Shown here piece by piece: positions 5,244 through 5,389 of a stretch of 5,389 bases of DNA (positions are counted from its first letter, which is position 1; each line of letters begins with the position of its first letter). The notes under the pieces were generated by a model. That model made no database searches and was not told where the DNA came from. It saw only the letters and a program-made list of their open reading frames with translations. Location: positions 1 to 5,389 of the forward strand of contig CANKQN010000068.1 of assembly GCA_947485035.1 (NCBI GenBank). The letters run 5' to 3'. The stretch comes from Rickettsiales bacterium. GTDB lineage: Bacteria; Pseudomonadota; Alphaproteobacteria; Rickettsiales; Deianiraeaceae. The translations under genes were made by a program, and so were the position numbers.

Positions 5244-5297
5244 ATATATAATAATCTTTGTAAATATAGTTGCAGAATTTTTTTCTTTTTTTTATTT

Positions 5298-5326
5298 TTG
5301 TATCATCACAGTGATACACCTAAAAA
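5298..5326 (+). promoter_or_regulatory. Candidate promoter with an embedded dyad
   Basis: TTGTAT (5298-5303) and TAAAAA (5321-5326) are 17 bases apart, following a T-rich tract (5279-5299). The spacer holds two overlapping dyads: the arms TGTATCA (5299-5305) and TGATACA (5312-5318), and the shorter ATCAC-A-GTGAT (5305-5315). Such symmetry between the -35 and -10 is typical of repressor operators. The boxes themselves are only moderate matches. The likely target is the gene starting near 5365. Confidence 0.35.
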
Positions 5327-5327
5327 T

Positions 5328-5336
5328 TGTGGATAA
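5328..5336 (-). promoter_or_regulatory. Perfect DnaA box (TTATCCACA on the minus strand)
   Basis: The nine bases match the consensus high-affinity DnaA box exactly, and this is the only perfect copy I found in the window. It lies just after the candidate -10 and about 30 bases before the possible gene start at 5365, where bound DnaA could repress transcription. A T-rich stretch lies 30-50 bases upstream. It could also be one element of a replication origin. A 9-base match is expected well under once in the window by chance. Confidence 0.5.
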
Positions 5337-5364
5337 GTAAAAAACTCAATTTCGCAAAGGGTTT

Positions 5365-5389
5365 ATGGCGAATTTGACTTGGAAGAGAA
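5365..5389 (+). CDS. Possible start of a gene, cut by the window edge
   Basis: An ATG here opens eight codons (MANLTWKR) before the window ends. Support is positional: it follows lgt by 179 bases and lies downstream of a promoter-like pair and a DnaA box. A purine stretch AAAGGG lies three bases upstream, too close for a good Shine-Dalgarno, as for the other genes here. A tryptophan at residue 6 followed by basic residues resembles the start of DnaA domain I (E. coli DnaA also has Trp6), but eight residues cannot identify a gene. Confidence 0.3.

Noticed and set aside
5142..5336. 64-residue plus-strand open frame across the lgt end
   Set aside because: It begins inside lgt in another frame, contains a poly-Phe stretch from the T-rich tract, and spans the candidate regulatory region.

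Overview
The window looks like the chromosome of an AT-rich (about one third G+C by eye), probably host-associated alphaproteobacterium, with a Rickettsiales/Holosporales-like flavour. The ATP synthase c subunit and the NuoI fragment both read very much like their Rickettsia counterparts. Genes are tightly packed, and almost no start codon has a recognisable Shine-Dalgarno sequence. The lineage is inferred from remembered family sequences, not from a search.

Left part, minus strand: the 5' part of nuoI (respiratory complex I, cut by the window edge), then a 154-base gap, complete glmM (phosphoglucosamine mutase, cell-wall and LPS precursor supply), tRNA-Asp(GUC) with encoded CCA, and a small basic hypothetical gene. 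The hypothetical gene contains an internal repeat and an 8-base C homopolymer in its first codons. A 13-base direct repeat flanks it.

Right part, plus strand: atpE, folK, lpxB and lgt form a compact four-gene run (gaps of 4, -4 and -25 bases) that looks like one operon. It mixes an F0 ring subunit, a folate enzyme, the lipid A disaccharide synthase and the prolipoprotein diacylglyceryl transferase. The two halves diverge from an A/C-rich region of about 160 bases (2400-2561) holding candidate promoters in both directions. Together glmM, lpxB and lgt indicate a Gram-negative envelope with peptidoglycan precursors, lipid A and lipoproteins. nuoI and atpE indicate oxidative phosphorylation.

Right edge: a 200-base AT-rich intergenic region holds a dyad, a promoter-like pair and a perfect 9-base DnaA box. 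They precede an ATG whose eight visible residues are compatible with, but do not prove, a dnaA-like start. I found no mobile element, CRISPR array or clear novel multigene system. The best leads are the homopolymer-bearing hypothetical gene and the DnaA-box region at the right edge.
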